DNA from: Puniceicoccales bacterium
GTDB taxonomy: Bacteria; Verrucomicrobiota; Verrucomicrobiia; Opitutales; JAIRLM01
Reading direction: 5' to 3'
Length of the DNA: 64,000 bases
NCBI GenBank assembly: GCA_031275345.1
Contig: JAISOW010000006.1
Location: forward strand, 39,495-103,494
A program made the position numbers and the translations under genes. The notes beneath the pieces are model-generated. The model ran no database searches, was not told the DNA's origin, and worked only from the letters and a program-made list of their open reading frames with translations. Positions 25,594 through 35,161 of this stretch are shown here, in pieces. Positions within the stretch are counted from its first letter, which is position 1, and each line of letters opens with the position of its first letter.

Positions 25594-26853
25594 ATGACTC
25601 TGGACAAACTACTTCAAAAATTATCCCTACGCCATGGCCGCTGGGGTGGATGGAAATTGGCTCGCATGGAGCAGCTTCTGGCGAGCGGAGGCATGACGGT
25701 CCACGGCCCATTTCTCCACATTGGAGGAACGGCCGGCAAGGGGTCCGTTTGTGCCATCGTCGAACGCGGCCTGCGGGAGGTTGGGCTGCGCACCGGACTA
25801 TACACCTCGCCCCACCTGGTGGAATGGCAGGAACGCATCCGCATCGATGGCAAGGCAATTGGAACGGACGAATTGGCCGCTCTGCTGGAACGCTGGATTG
25901 GCCGGGCGGAGCAGCTTGCGGCAGACGATTTGGAAAAATCTGCAACTGGCTTTGAAATTTTGACCGCAGCCGCCCTGGATCATTTTTTGGCAAAAAAGGT
26001 GGATGTTGCCATCCTAGAGGTGGGATTGGGGGGGCGCATCGATGCAACAAATGTCGTACAGCCAGATCTTTGCGCAATTACAACCGTTGGAATGGACCAC
26101 CTGGATGTGCTCGGAGAAAGTTTAGAAGAGATTGCGGCGGAAAAAGCCGGCATTTTAAAACCAGGCATTCCTGCCGTGCTCGGACCCATGCCAAGAAGGG
26201 CGGAGGCCGTCGTCAGGGAGCGGGCGCGAATGGTGGCCGCCCCCATTTTGCCCATTCCATCCTGGGAACTGCCCCAACCCTGCCATCTGCATGGAGTGGA
26301 ACAGGCAAGAAATTTTCCATTGGCTGCTGCGATTGCCTGGCACTGGCTGAGAATTCACGGCAAATTGGGGGAAAAAAATTGGAAAAAATGCCAGGCCGGC
26401 ATGGCCCAGGCCCGCTGGCCTGGCCGCTGGGATGTCCGCACGGTGGCCGGCCGTCGCTGGATCTTCGATGCCACGCTAAACAGCTGTGGCCTTCCCTATT
26501 TGAGGCGCAACTGGAAAAATTTTTGCACTGGACAGACCCTGTGGCCGAGTATCATCGCAGGAAGCCTGTCCCTGCGTCGTGCCGAAACGCTGCTGCCGTT
26601 TCTACTTTCCATCGCCGGCGAAATGACGCTGGTGGCATTGGACGAGGAACGATCTCTTGGGAAGGAGGATTGGACGGTACTGCTGCCCAATGATTTGCCC
26701 CTGCCGGTTGGAATTGTATCCGAACGGGATCTGCCCCTTCTACGGCCGCAAGGCGATCCAATTCTCGTGACCGGGTCCATCCATCTTACGGGAAAAATGT
26801 TGGCCGTACTGGCGGAGGAACATGCCGAATTTGTTCCGGTTGGCGACCTCTAG
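25594..26853 (+). CDS. folC: Folylpolyglutamate / dihydrofolate synthase family protein
   Basis: Mur-ligase-fold enzyme family that adds glutamate to folates. Conserved blocks include YTSPHLVEWQERIRID, ILEVGLGGRIDATNVV and MDHLDVLGES...IAAEKAGILKPG. Two signatures deviate. The P-loop reads HIGGTAGKGS, with Ala in place of the usual Asn of GTNGKGS. The DGAHNP block reads FDATLNSCGLP, losing the histidine. The 419-residue length is normal. It starts 12 bases after the NrdA-like gene, so the two are probably cotranscribed. Family membership is clear; activity is in doubt. Confidence 0.88.
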   Translation: MTLDKLLQKLSLRHGRWGGWKLARMEQLLASGGMTVHGPFLHIGGTAGKGSVCAIVERGLREVGLRTGLYTSPHLVEWQERIRIDGKAIGTDELAALLERWIGRAEQLAADDLEKSATGFEILTAAALDHFLAKKVDVAILEVGLGGRIDATNVVQPDLCAITTVGMDHLDVLGESLEEIAAEKAGILKPGIPAVLGPMPRRAEAVVRERARMVAAPILPIPSWELPQPCHLHGVEQARNFPLAAAIAWHWLRIHGKLGEKNWKKCQAGMAQARWPGRWDVRTVAGRRWIFDATLNSCGLPYLRRNWKNFCTGQTLWPSIIAGSLSLRRAETLLPFLLSIAGEMTLVALDEERSLGKEDWTVLLPNDLPLPVGIVSERDLPLLRPQGDPILVTGSIHLTGKMLAVLAEEHAEFVPVGDL

Positions 26854-27066
26854 AATGGCTGCGTGGCCGCCGGTGGCCGGAGGACAGGGCAAACGCATAA
26901 AAACCTTGACTGACCATGGCCATCGGATCTTCGTCGAAGAGTTCGTTTACCGAAAAAAATTCACCGGCTAAATGGCGCGGCCCCATCGACGTTGGCGATG
27001 GGCGGTGATTAGGCAATGGACAAGAATCATCCGCCTGGCGTGGTGGACGGATCCGGGAGCATGGAT

Positions 27067-27804
27067 ATGGGGAAGGGTAGAATTGTTTTGTTGGCCATTG
27101 CCGCCCTGGTCCAGGTTGGTTGTAGCAAGGTGCACAGACCAGATACCATGCGCTTTGCCACAGCCGCCGACTACCCGCCGTTTGGCTATGTGGAGCGGGG
27201 CGAAATTGTTGGCTTTGAAATTGATCTGGCCAGGCAGGTGGCCCGTGAATTGGGAAAGGAAGCGATTTTTCAGGATCTGTCCTTTGCAGCCGTGTTGCCG
27301 GCCCTGGGAAGTGGCCGGGTGGACACTGCCGTTGCCACGATCACGGCGACGGACGAACGGTCTAAGACCTACGATTTTTCCAATCCCTACTTCCACGAAG
27401 AACTTTTTTCAATCTTTCCCATCCGACGACCCCTCACGACTATTCCATCCCTGGCAGGGAAACGGCTTGCATGCCAGCTGGGTTCCACCATGGAACTGTG
27501 GCTGCGAAGCCATGAAAATGCGGCCCACATCGTTGCCATGGACAGTGTTGGCCAAATCATGGAAGCCGTGAAGGCTGGCCAGGTGGATGGGGCAATTTTG
27601 GACGGTTTTCAGGCAAAAGAAATTTGTAGCCGCGGCGATGGCTTGGGCTGCAGCTTTTTAGCCAGGTCATCCTCCGGCTATGCCATGGCATTTCGCAAAA
27701 ATTCTCCCCTGCGGCCACGGGTAAATGAAATTTTGCGGAGCATGGAGGCCGACGGAACTCTTGGCGAATTGCGGCAAAGGTGGGGATTGGATGGACGTCC
27801 TTGA
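27067..27804 (+). CDS. Amino-acid ABC transporter, substrate-binding lipoprotein
   Basis: Periplasmic solute-binding protein of family 3. A lipoprotein signal peptide (GRIVLLAIAALVQVGC) puts a lipobox Cys near residue 18. The SBP_bac_3 motifs follow: MRFATAADYPPFGY, GFEIDLARQVARELG and ATITATDERSKTYDFSNPYF. ATG 27067 is chosen because GGGAG lies seven bases upstream; earlier in-frame Met codons exist at 27016 and 27061. It overlaps the permease start by 14 bases. Polar amino acids are the usual ligands of the family; the exact one is unknown. Confidence 0.92.
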   Translation: MGKGRIVLLAIAALVQVGCSKVHRPDTMRFATAADYPPFGYVERGEIVGFEIDLARQVARELGKEAIFQDLSFAAVLPALGSGRVDTAVATITATDERSKTYDFSNPYFHEELFSIFPIRRPLTTIPSLAGKRLACQLGSTMELWLRSHENAAHIVAMDSVGQIMEAVKAGQVDGAILDGFQAKEICSRGDGLGCSFLARSSSGYAMAFRKNSPLRPRVNEILRSMEADGTLGELRQRWGLDGRP

Positions 27805-28429
27805 CACAGCTCTGTTCATCGGCCATGGGCTCACCACCACGTTGCAGCTGCTAGTTGGCGGCCTTGTCATTGGTCTATCCCTTGGAATTTTGTTTTCCGT
27901 TTGCCGCCATCGAGGAATTTGCCGGATGCCGATTCGTTGCTACGTTTCGATCATCCGCGGAACACCCCTGCTTCTGCAGCTGAGCCTGATCTATTTTCTC
28001 GGACCAAGCCTGGGCATCCATCTGGATGTGGTGGGCGCCGGCATCCTCGCCTTTGGTTTAAACAGTTCTGCCTACGTGGCGGAGATTCTGCGGGCAGGGA
28101 TGGAAAGCCTGCCAATTGGTCAGTTTGAAGCCGCCAAGACTCTCAAAATTCCTCCATTCTACGCCTGGCGGGACATCCTTCTACCCCAGGTCGTGCGGCG
28201 AATTTTTCCCGCCATAACCGGCGAAGTCATTGCCCTGCTCAAGGAAACCGCTCTCATTGCCACAATCGGTGGTGCAGACGTAATGCGAAGATCGCAAATG
28301 ATTGCGGCAGAAAAATTTACCTACTTTCTCCCCCTCTGCATTGCCGGCCTCTACTACTATGGTCTCGTGCGGCTCATCGAATGCGGGGCACGGCGCTGGG
28401 AAAAAAGGATGGCCCATGTTGCGCATTAA
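27791..28429 (+). CDS. Amino-acid ABC transporter, permease
   Basis: Inner-membrane permease of the HisM/GlnP family, 212 residues with about five helices. The family hallmarks are IIRGTPLLLQLSLIYF, AFGLNSSAYVAEILRAGMES, GQFEAAKTLKI (EAA loop that contacts the ATPase) and the C-terminal LLKETALIATIG. ATG 27791 follows GGGG and lies inside the end of the binding-protein gene. It overlaps the ATPase gene by 14 bases. Confidence 0.94.
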   Translation: MDVLDTALFIGHGLTTTLQLLVGGLVIGLSLGILFSVCRHRGICRMPIRCYVSIIRGTPLLLQLSLIYFLGPSLGIHLDVVGAGILAFGLNSSAYVAEILRAGMESLPIGQFEAAKTLKIPPFYAWRDILLPQVVRRIFPAITGEVIALLKETALIATIGGADVMRRSQMIAAEKFTYFLPLCIAGLYYYGLVRLIECGARRWEKRMAHVAH

Positions 28430-29087
28430 CAATGTTTCCAAAATGTTTCACGGCCGCCATGTCCTACGGAACATCACCGTGTCCATCGAGCGTGGCTGCA
28501 TACTCGGACTGGCCGGACCGTCGGGCAGCGGCAAGTCCACCCTGCTCCGCTGCATCCAGGGCCTCGACATCCCGGATGCTGGGACCGTCCAATGTGCTGG
28601 CCGCGTCGGTTTCATGTTCCAAGATTTTCAGCTGTTTCCCCACATGACAGCTGGGAAAAACATCAGCTATGCTCCGCAGCTCCACGGCACACTTCCCAAG
28701 GACGTGCTGGCGGCGTGCATGGCAGACCTTTTAAAAAAATTGGGCATTGCTGACCTGGTAGATCGCTATCCCGACAGTCTGTCGGGAGGACAAAAGCAGC
28801 GGGTGGCATTGGCACGAAGTCTCATCCTGGAACCGGACATGCTCCTCTGCGACGAACCAACCTCGGGCCTGGACGTTGCAACGACCAACGACGTGGCAGA
28901 GCTGTTGCATTCCGTACGGCCAAAGATCGCCACAATGGTGATCGCATCCCACGATCTGGACTTCCTCGTCCAGGCAACCGACCGCATCGTCCTGCTAAGG
29001 GAGGGAGCAATCACCACGGACATCGTGGTCCGGGAAACGGAAAATCCGGTAAAATATCTACACAGCCACTACTGCACAAAAACCTGA
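28416..29087 (+). CDS. Amino-acid ABC transporter, ATP-binding protein
   Basis: ATPase component of the importer, 223 residues. Walker A is GPSGSGKSTLL, the Q-loop FMFQDFQLFPHM, the ABC signature LSGGQKQRVALARSL, Walker B MLLCDEPTSGLD and the H-loop IASHD. ATG 28416 is taken as the start because it gives the standard MLRINNVSKMF opening; longer in-frame versions run through the permease gene. Confidence 0.95.
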   Translation: MLRINNVSKMFHGRHVLRNITVSIERGCILGLAGPSGSGKSTLLRCIQGLDIPDAGTVQCAGRVGFMFQDFQLFPHMTAGKNISYAPQLHGTLPKDVLAACMADLLKKLGIADLVDRYPDSLSGGQKQRVALARSLILEPDMLLCDEPTSGLDVATTNDVAELLHSVRPKIATMVIASHDLDFLVQATDRIVLLREGAITTDIVVRETENPVKYLHSHYCTKT

Positions 29088-29118
29088 ACAGACCGATGCA
29101 TGGGATTTATCGAGCCCT

Positions 29119-29361
29119 TCACTTCATTGCCAGCATGTTGCGTGCCCGTTTGATCAACCGCGTAACCCGCCGCTGGTCCTTGGCTGAAAGACCGGTTTCC
29201 GTGCGTGGTTGAATCCTGCCGGTCTCCGACACAAAGCGGGCCAATTCCTGACCATCCAACCAGGTCAACGCGGCAAGATTTTTTCGCGGCTCCTTTGCTT
29301 CCTGCACTTCCACCACACCACTACCTGCAGCGTTTGTTCGCCGTGGCAAGCTTTTTTGCAA
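29119..29361 (-). CDS. rpsR: 30S ribosomal protein S18
   Basis: The 80-residue protein has the S18 core: [19 protein letters not shown], followed by [19 protein letters not shown]. The start appears to be a TTG at 29361; no ATG lies in frame upstream before a stop, and a GTG about 15 codons downstream is another option. It stands alone, without rpsF, ssb or rplI, which often flank S18. Confidence 0.9.
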   Translation of the reverse strand: MQKSLPRRTNAAGSGVVEVQEAKEPRKNLAALTWLDGQELARFVSETGRIQPRTETGLSAKDQRRVTRLIKRARNMLAMK

Positions 29362-29464
29362 TTTTCGCGCGCGATTTTTTTGTTCATCGAAAGCATCGAA
29401 GAGATGGCAGCTAAAGCGCGATTATCTATCTTGCTTGGTCGAAAATGGCTATCATTCTACACCC

Positions 29465-31681
29465 ATGGACACAAATTTAGCAAATCCGGCCACCGAGTTT
29501 ACCCCTTCAATCGATAAAATGCAGAATTTGGACTCAGCCCGTGAAGCAGGTCTACAGCAGCAACTAAAAAATCTTGTAAATAATTTCCAATTGGCGGGTG
29601 GACACGAGACTGGCCATGAACATGATCTTGACTTTATTGAAAATCAGTCAGGTCCCGTTGCAGATCTACTGCAGCGGACGACTAGCGGTGGATGGACCGC
29701 TGTGATGCAGGTGCTGCGCTATGGCAGCGATGAAGTGCGATTGGAAATGGTGAACCTTTTAGGAAATCTTGAGCCGGTCACACTTGTGTTAATTTTGCAG
29801 CAGGCTAGTGGTGCGGGAAGGACTGCGCCGATGTTTGCGCTGCGCAATGGCAACGAAGAAGTTCAGTTGGCAGTGCTAAAACTTCTAGAAACCCTCGAAC
29901 CAATCGTACTTGTACAGATTTTGCAACAGTCTGAGAATACGGGTTGGAACGCGATGATGCACGCATTGCACTATGGCAGCAACGCGGTTCGGTTGGAAAT
30001 GCTAAGGCTATTGGGAAATTTTGAACAAGCCGCACTTGCGCAGGTACTGCGCAATGGTGGTAAAGCGGTAACATCGGCATTGGAATATGGCAACCTTGAG
30101 ACTCAGCTGGGAATGCTAGACCTTCTGGGACGGCTGGATTCGACCGACATTGAGCACATATTGCAGCAACATGGAGAGGCTGTGGTGGATTTTATTCTAA
30201 GTCATTACAATGGCATGGATGCAGCCGTTCGCGTGAAGGTGATAGATTTTGTGCTGTGCTATGGCAGCGCAGAAGCTAAGCTTAAAATGCTAAACTTCCT
30301 AAACAGCACTAAAAATAGGGATTTACTGCAGCAGATAATCAATAACAACCATACCGTTGTGGCATGCATGCAATGCGACAATGTCGCTGTTCAAATACAA
30401 ATAATAAGAGCTGTGATGAGCCATGGCGGCGACGATGCTAAATTAACAGTATTAAATTTTTTGAAGCAACTTGAACCGGAGCGCCTTGAAGCTATGTTGT
30501 GCCTGACGGATGGTCAAGATGGATGGACTGTGGCGATGATTATGGCACAGTATGGCGGCAAGACGGGGCCGAAAACGTTTGCACTTCTACTAGAGAAACT
30601 TACACCGGCCGCACGCGCGCGAGTGCTGGAGAAGGCAACTAACCATTCCGGATCCACGGTGACGATGTTTGTTTTTTTCCATTGCGACGATGGGGACCGG
30701 TTGAAAGTTTTAAATCTTATGAATCAGCTTGATCCATCCGCAATCGCACATCTATTGCAGCAGAAAGACAGCAAGGGGTTGGACGTTCTGGATCATATTC
30801 TGCAGGATCACAGTAATATGAGTACAGACGTTCTCATGAAGGTGGTAAATCTTGCATTGCGCTGTGGCAATGAAAGAGCTCAGCTAAAAGTGCTAAACTT
30901 TTTAGAGAGCGGCAGAAATGCTAATTTATTGAATCAGGTAATTAGCAGTAAATGCATCGATGTAACATGCATACAACACAATGCCAATGTCGCCATTCAA
31001 GCGGCAATGATACAGTTTGTGATGATCTATGGCAGCGACGATGACAAAGAGACAATTTTAGAATTTTTGAAGAGACTTAGCCCAGAAAGCCTTGCATCAA
31101 TGCTGTGTCAGGTTCATTTTAAAAGTGTGCATACCGTGATAACGGCTGTGTTGGCCCATGCCAATGATGAAGTGAAGCTGGGAATGTTTGAACTTCTAGA
31201 GAAGCTTGAATCGACCATACTTGTGCAAGTGCTGTGGGAGACAGCTGCCGCTTTTGGATGCACCGCGGCAATGTGTGTTTTTTTTAAATGCAATTGTGAG
31301 GTCCAATTGAAGTTATTAATACTTCTAGAGCGATGCAGTCAAACCAACGCTGCACATCAGTTGCAGCAGATTGGTAGCAAAGATTGGAGGATGCAATTTG
31401 CTCAAGTGGAAATGCTAAAGATCGCGAAGATGCTTGCTCCTGACAAACTTGAAAAAGCACTTCCGCAGGTAGTTGATATTGTATTGAGCATAATATGTAA
31501 TGCAGGGATGAAAAAAGATGACGCAACTATCCGTACCATTGGTGAAGTTGTAAAAAAACTTCCTCCCGAAGTGAGGAAAAAAATTACAGATCAAGTAGCG
31601 GAGGAAATGATGTGCAACCGTGCAACGGTAGATGCAATAAGGGAAGCAGTGTCAATGTTTATAGAGGTGGCAAACAGTTAA
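29465..31681 (+). CDS. Large alpha-helical tandem-repeat protein (HEAT-like), candidate effector
   Basis: A 738-residue protein built from about 40-residue helical repeats. Clear units begin at GWTAVMQVLRYGSDEVRLEM, GRTAPMFALRNGNEEVQLAV, GWNAMMHALHYGSNAVRLEM, and again around residues 335, 535 and 560, each followed by a LL..LEP...VQILQQ second helix. This resembles HEAT/ARM superhelical scaffolds, which bind proteins. It is lower in GC and richer in ATT, AAT and AAA codons than its neighbours, suggesting acquisition or relaxed composition. ATG 29465 is preferred over TTG 29435, and a TTGCTT hexamer begins 34 bases upstream with no Shine-Dalgarno. A host-directed role is inference. Confidence 0.8.
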   Translation: MDTNLANPATEFTPSIDKMQNLDSAREAGLQQQLKNLVNNFQLAGGHETGHEHDLDFIENQSGPVADLLQRTTSGGWTAVMQVLRYGSDEVRLEMVNLLGNLEPVTLVLILQQASGAGRTAPMFALRNGNEEVQLAVLKLLETLEPIVLVQILQQSENTGWNAMMHALHYGSNAVRLEMLRLLGNFEQAALAQVLRNGGKAVTSALEYGNLETQLGMLDLLGRLDSTDIEHILQQHGEAVVDFILSHYNGMDAAVRVKVIDFVLCYGSAEAKLKMLNFLNSTKNRDLLQQIINNNHTVVACMQCDNVAVQIQIIRAVMSHGGDDAKLTVLNFLKQLEPERLEAMLCLTDGQDGWTVAMIMAQYGGKTGPKTFALLLEKLTPAARARVLEKATNHSGSTVTMFVFFHCDDGDRLKVLNLMNQLDPSAIAHLLQQKDSKGLDVLDHILQDHSNMSTDVLMKVVNLALRCGNERAQLKVLNFLESGRNANLLNQVISSKCIDVTCIQHNANVAIQAAMIQFVMIYGSDDDKETILEFLKRLSPESLASMLCQVHFKSVHTVITAVLAHANDEVKLGMFELLEKLESTILVQVLWETAAAFGCTAAMCVFFKCNCEVQLKLLILLERCSQTNAAHQLQQIGSKDWRMQFAQVEMLKIAKMLAPDKLEKALPQVVDIVLSIICNAGMKKDDATIRTIGEVVKKLPPEVRKKITDQVAEEMMCNRATVDAIREAVSMFIEVANS

Positions 31682-32262
31682 ATTATCCAATGCCAGAATT
31701 CTTCACCTAGAGTCCCGGTAAAGGTACAAACTTTGGTGGCAATGGGCCGTGCTTTTGCCACCTACGACCCTGGAACTCTTCTCCTTTGAAACTTCAGGCC
31801 TAGGGCTTGCAAAAATACTTAACAGAACATTTCCCTTGGTGAAGTTCACTGCAAAAATTGGGAAAACATGTAAATGTAAAACACTTCCCAAAAGAAGAAA
31901 TTTTCGCTTCGGCACCACAAAATCGCGCCATTTCTCATTGAGATTTTATATCTGTCGCAGGATGAAATTGTCCTTGGTTAGCGGCGAATCGTGGATCGAT
32001 TTGGGTAAAAGTTTGCGCCTAGCCTCTGTCCGTTTTGTCCTCAATTTTGTCAGAGATCATTTGGGACCCTTTCAAGCACGGACTCTTCTTTGCCTCCCTA
32101 CGCCTGCAGCACAACTTTGCACGCAGGAAGGATCATTGTGCAGCTTTTTGCGGTCTAAAACCCTCGTTGCAATAAAATAGGGACTGCCCGCCAATAGGAG
32201 GTGCCCAACCTGGCAAAACAATTCTTGCCACGGCCAATTTTGTCCCAAACTTTCCGTGTCAA
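31682..32262. other. 580-base intergenic stretch, no confident gene
   Basis: Open frames on both strands here show no family pattern. A plus-strand frame of 143 codons (31749-32180) contains a plausible stretch, LRLASVRFVLNFVRDHLGPF, but has no supporting start signal. TTGCCA at 32225, 38 bases before the antiporter ATG, with AACTTT after a 17-base spacer, may be that gene's promoter. Nothing else is apparent. Confidence 0.4.
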
Positions 32263-33627
32263 ATGGAAATATTTTCAGGGTCATTGGCGGGTAACCCTGT
32301 CCTGCTAAGTTTGGTGCTCGTTTTTGTCCTAAGTTTTTTGCGGCTTCCCGTGGCCATGGCCCTGCTAGTCGGAACATTTTTTACGGGGCTGCTGGGTGGC
32401 ATGCCGCTGGCGTCTGTCATCGATGCATTTTCCACCGGCAGCAGGAGTGGCGTTGGAGTGGCCCTCAGCTATGCATTTCTGGGCGTATTTGCGGCCGCAA
32501 TTGCCGAAATTGGCTTTGCCGGATATTTGGCCGATAAAATTTTTGGCCTGCTGTCCAGGAAGAACGATCCGCTGTCCGATGGTGGCCGTGCGGGAGGAGT
32601 GCAGACGCTGCTGCTAATTCTGGCAATTCTCTCCCAAAATCTGCTGCCGATCCACATCGCATTCATTCCCATCTTCGTTCCTCCCCTGCTGGCCGTGATG
32701 AACAGAGCAGCCATCGATCGTCGCCGCATTGCCTGCATTTTTGCCTTTGGCCTTGTAACTCCCTACATGCTTCTTCCCGTCGGTTTTGGCGCAATTTTCC
32801 TGCGGGAGGTTGTGCTGGGAGCTATGGCAGCCCAGGGTGTGCCGCTGGCAATGGGCGCTGGCCGCATCGTGGCGACGATGGCACTGCCGGCTCTGGGAAT
32901 GTTGCTGGGACTGGCCATTGCCCTCGGCATTACCTACCGCCGCCATCGAAGTTACAACGGCGGTGACGCGGGTGCCGGTGGGGATGCCCCATCCCGTGCG
33001 AAGGGCAGTGGCTGGCTGTTTTTTTGTGGACTGCTGGCCATTGCTGTCCTGTTTTTTCTCCAAATTCGCTGCGATAGCATTTTGGTCGGTGCCATGGGTG
33101 GCGTGGCCGTTCTTTTGACCCTCGGCGCCCTTCCCTGGAACCGGATGGAGGCCGTGGCAGCCAAGGGTTTCCAGATGATGGCAGGCATTGGGATCATCAT
33201 GATCGTTGCCGCCGGCTATGCCCACGTCCTCGCGACCAGTGGACATTTGATACCACTCGTCGAAGGACTATTGCTCAAAAGCCACGGAAATGTATCGCTG
33301 GCGGTGGCCACCATGCTCCTCGTTGGCTGGCTTTTGACCATCGGCATCGGATCTTCATTTTCCACGGTTCCTATCCTGGCATCTCTCTACGTCCCCATGG
33401 GAGTCGCGCTGGGCCTGCCACCAACGGCGATTTTTATTCTATTGGCAACGGCCGGGGCATTGGGCGATGCGGGCTCCCCGGTTTCCGACACGGCGGTTGG
33501 CTCTACGGCCGGCCTAAACTGCGACGGACAGCACGATCACATGCGCGACACCGTCCGGCCAACGCTGTTCCATTTCAACGTGCCACTCCTTGTCTTTGGC
33601 TATCTGGCTGTCATGCTATTTTCCTAA
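32263..33627 (+). CDS. Na+/H+ antiporter, NhaC family
   Basis: Polytopic inner-membrane cation/proton antiporter, 454 residues, about ten to twelve hydrophobic segments. The C-terminal signature GDAGSPVSDTAVGSTAGLN followed by DGQHDHMRDTV is characteristic of the NhaC-like Na+/H+ antiporter family. The N-terminal half contains ILSQNLLPIHIAFIPIFVPP. The cytoplasmic loop around residues 225-245 is Gly/Ala-rich and variable. It is a single-gene transcription unit. Confidence 0.9.
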   Translation: MEIFSGSLAGNPVLLSLVLVFVLSFLRLPVAMALLVGTFFTGLLGGMPLASVIDAFSTGSRSGVGVALSYAFLGVFAAAIAEIGFAGYLADKIFGLLSRKNDPLSDGGRAGGVQTLLLILAILSQNLLPIHIAFIPIFVPPLLAVMNRAAIDRRRIACIFAFGLVTPYMLLPVGFGAIFLREVVLGAMAAQGVPLAMGAGRIVATMALPALGMLLGLAIALGITYRRHRSYNGGDAGAGGDAPSRAKGSGWLFFCGLLAIAVLFFLQIRCDSILVGAMGGVAVLLTLGALPWNRMEAVAAKGFQMMAGIGIIMIVAAGYAHVLATSGHLIPLVEGLLLKSHGNVSLAVATMLLVGWLLTIGIGSSFSTVPILASLYVPMGVALGLPPTAIFILLATAGALGDAGSPVSDTAVGSTAGLNCDGQHDHMRDTVRPTLFHFNVPLLVFGYLAVMLFS

Positions 33628-33809
33628 ATCTGCTAAGCGGCGCAGCACGATCTATGCTGATTGCAGGCGCAGAGAACGGCTCCAAAAACTTTGGCCCTCA
33701 AAGGGTCGAGACGGTCGGACCTACCGTGGCAGCGATCGATCCCAGCCAAACGATGAAAATAGCCAATGTCGCATTGTAGCACGGACTTACAAGGATAGTC
33801 ACACAAACA

Positions 33810-33844
33810 TTGACTTCTCCAAAATTTTACCCTAGTGAATCCAA
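33810..33844 (+). promoter_or_regulatory. Predicted leaderless promoter of the 33845 orphan gene
   Basis: TTGACT begins exactly 35 bases before ATG 33845, in the context CATTGAC. TAGTGA lies 17 bases downstream of the hexamer. There is no ribosome-binding site. Confidence 0.45.
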
Positions 33845-34270
33845 ATGACAGTGTTTGATACGATGCGCAGTGCGCTTGGGTGTGGATTTTTCAAAAGAGC
33901 GGTTATCCAAAAAGTGGCGAAAAATTTGGATACAGGACTGAATCCGAGTGCCAGTTCCACGGATAGCTTCCTCTTAAATGCTGTGAAATGTTCGCGTGAA
34001 TCCATTGCCAGCTGCGCCTTTGACGAGTGCTGGCGTGGTTTTAAGGAAAAGTGTGGACATTCCACCATTGCCAATATTTTCTATGCACTTGGCTGGGCGG
34101 GTCATGCATTTTTGCGGCTCATATTTCTCTATGATCGAGTAAGCGATTGCGTTAACCTGTCCAAGGATGAGACGTCCAACAACGCTCTACCCGTGTCATC
34201 ACTGGTTGGTATCGTGCAGAAGGAGGCTGATGTGATGGCAAAGAACCCAGATTGGTGGAAAGAGATGTGA
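33845..34270 (+). CDS. Small orphan protein, candidate secreted effector
   Basis: I do not recognise this 141-residue protein. It has a Ser/Asn-rich N-terminal third (NLDTGLNPSASSTDSF) and a hydrophobic helix near residues 77-96 (IANIFYALGWAGHAFLRLIF). Its GC content is lower than that of neighbours. The 3' end is 54 bases from the convergent pilus operon. The case for it being real rests on the promoter and codon use; its role is unknown. Confidence 0.55.
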   Translation: MTVFDTMRSALGCGFFKRAVIQKVAKNLDTGLNPSASSTDSFLLNAVKCSRESIASCAFDECWRGFKEKCGHSTIANIFYALGWAGHAFLRLIFLYDRVSDCVNLSKDETSNNALPVSSLVGIVQKEADVMAKNPDWWKEM

Positions 34271-34324
34271 CAATGGCATAGCCAACCCCACCAGCAGGAG
34301 ATTGGCCAGAATGGCCGGCCTTTT

Positions 34325-35155
34325 TCAGTTGGGCGGAACGTTGCCATCTGTGGGGCCATGGTCCGTCCAGTCCATTGCCTCACCGATGGCTTCGGAGGCT
34401 GCTTCGATGGCAAGCGCCAATTCCAGCGCCTCGCCCGACGGTGGCTGCAAAATGACGCTGCTCCGCTCGGGGTTGATGGCCTTCAATACACATACACCGC
34501 CGGGGACCGGAAAGGATTGGCCAACGGCAGAAAGTTGGTGCAACGTTGCCGAGCCGTTTGTTTCTGCCCAAATTTCCACTAAATAGTGGCCAGACATGGC
34601 GCGCACTCCCATGCACAGGCAATGTTCTTCCTCTTCCTTAAGAATGACACGCAAACCTCTACCGCCCGATTCCCACTCCCAACTCAGGACGGTTGGACCA
34701 TCCTCTTCCACCGACTCACCACGGCGCAGGGCCAGCATGGAACCTGTCCGCGCATCCCGCAAAAATAGGCGCATCGTGCCATCCGTTTCTTCGGCAAATC
34801 CATCCAGTTGGAATGGGTAGGGCAGTTCTTCCAGCCGCACGAGACGGTAATGCGTTGTCGTCAAAGAGCTTCCCAGCCATTTGACAGGTCTTCGGTTTCG
34901 CAATTCCACGGTAAGCGGAGAAAATAGGTCAAAGGTAGGGCCATCGCCATCCGGTGGCGGCCAGTCCCAGTTGGGCAGCAGATGGAACTCCTTGGCCAGG
35001 TCGGCGGCGGTTGTGCCATCGTCGACGACCGGGGCAAGGCTGGGTAGTTGCCAACTGAACAGCATGTGAAAAAAATTGTAGACAACGGCCAGCCCGCCCA
35101 CGCAGGCGACCACGGCAATGGCGCGGCGCAGCCGTTGGAAAACATTTCCGTCCAT
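34325..35155 (-). CDS. Membrane-anchored protein of the pilus-assembly operon (PilP-like position)
   Basis: A 276-residue protein with one N-terminal transmembrane helix (AIAVVACVGGLAVVYNFFHML) and a large periplasmic part. No catalytic motif is visible. It follows the PilO-like gene by six bases in an operon ordered PilM/PilN - PilO-like - this gene, the order of the Akkermansia Amuc_1101-1100-1099 genes. The position suggests the equivalent of Amuc_1099 or PilP, linking the inner-membrane complex to the secretin; the sequence alone does not prove it. Confidence 0.7.
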   Translation of the reverse strand: MDGNVFQRLRRAIAVVACVGGLAVVYNFFHMLFSWQLPSLAPVVDDGTTAADLAKEFHLLPNWDWPPPDGDGPTFDLFSPLTVELRNRRPVKWLGSSLTTTHYRLVRLEELPYPFQLDGFAEETDGTMRLFLRDARTGSMLALRRGESVEEDGPTVLSWEWESGGRGLRVILKEEEEHCLCMGVRAMSGHYLVEIWAETNGSATLHQLSAVGQSFPVPGGVCVLKAINPERSSVILQPPSGEALELALAIEAASEAIGEAMDWTDHGPTDGNVPPN

Positions 35156-35161
35156 GGTATG

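Noticed and set aside
26786..27016. Short minus-strand frame between folC and the amino-acid transporter
   Set aside because: It overlaps the folC 3' end, its second half is an obvious shadow, and support for its start is marginal.
31749..32180. 143-codon plus-strand frame in the intergenic stretch before the antiporter
   Set aside because: No ribosome-binding site, no promoter at the expected spacing and no recognisable motif.
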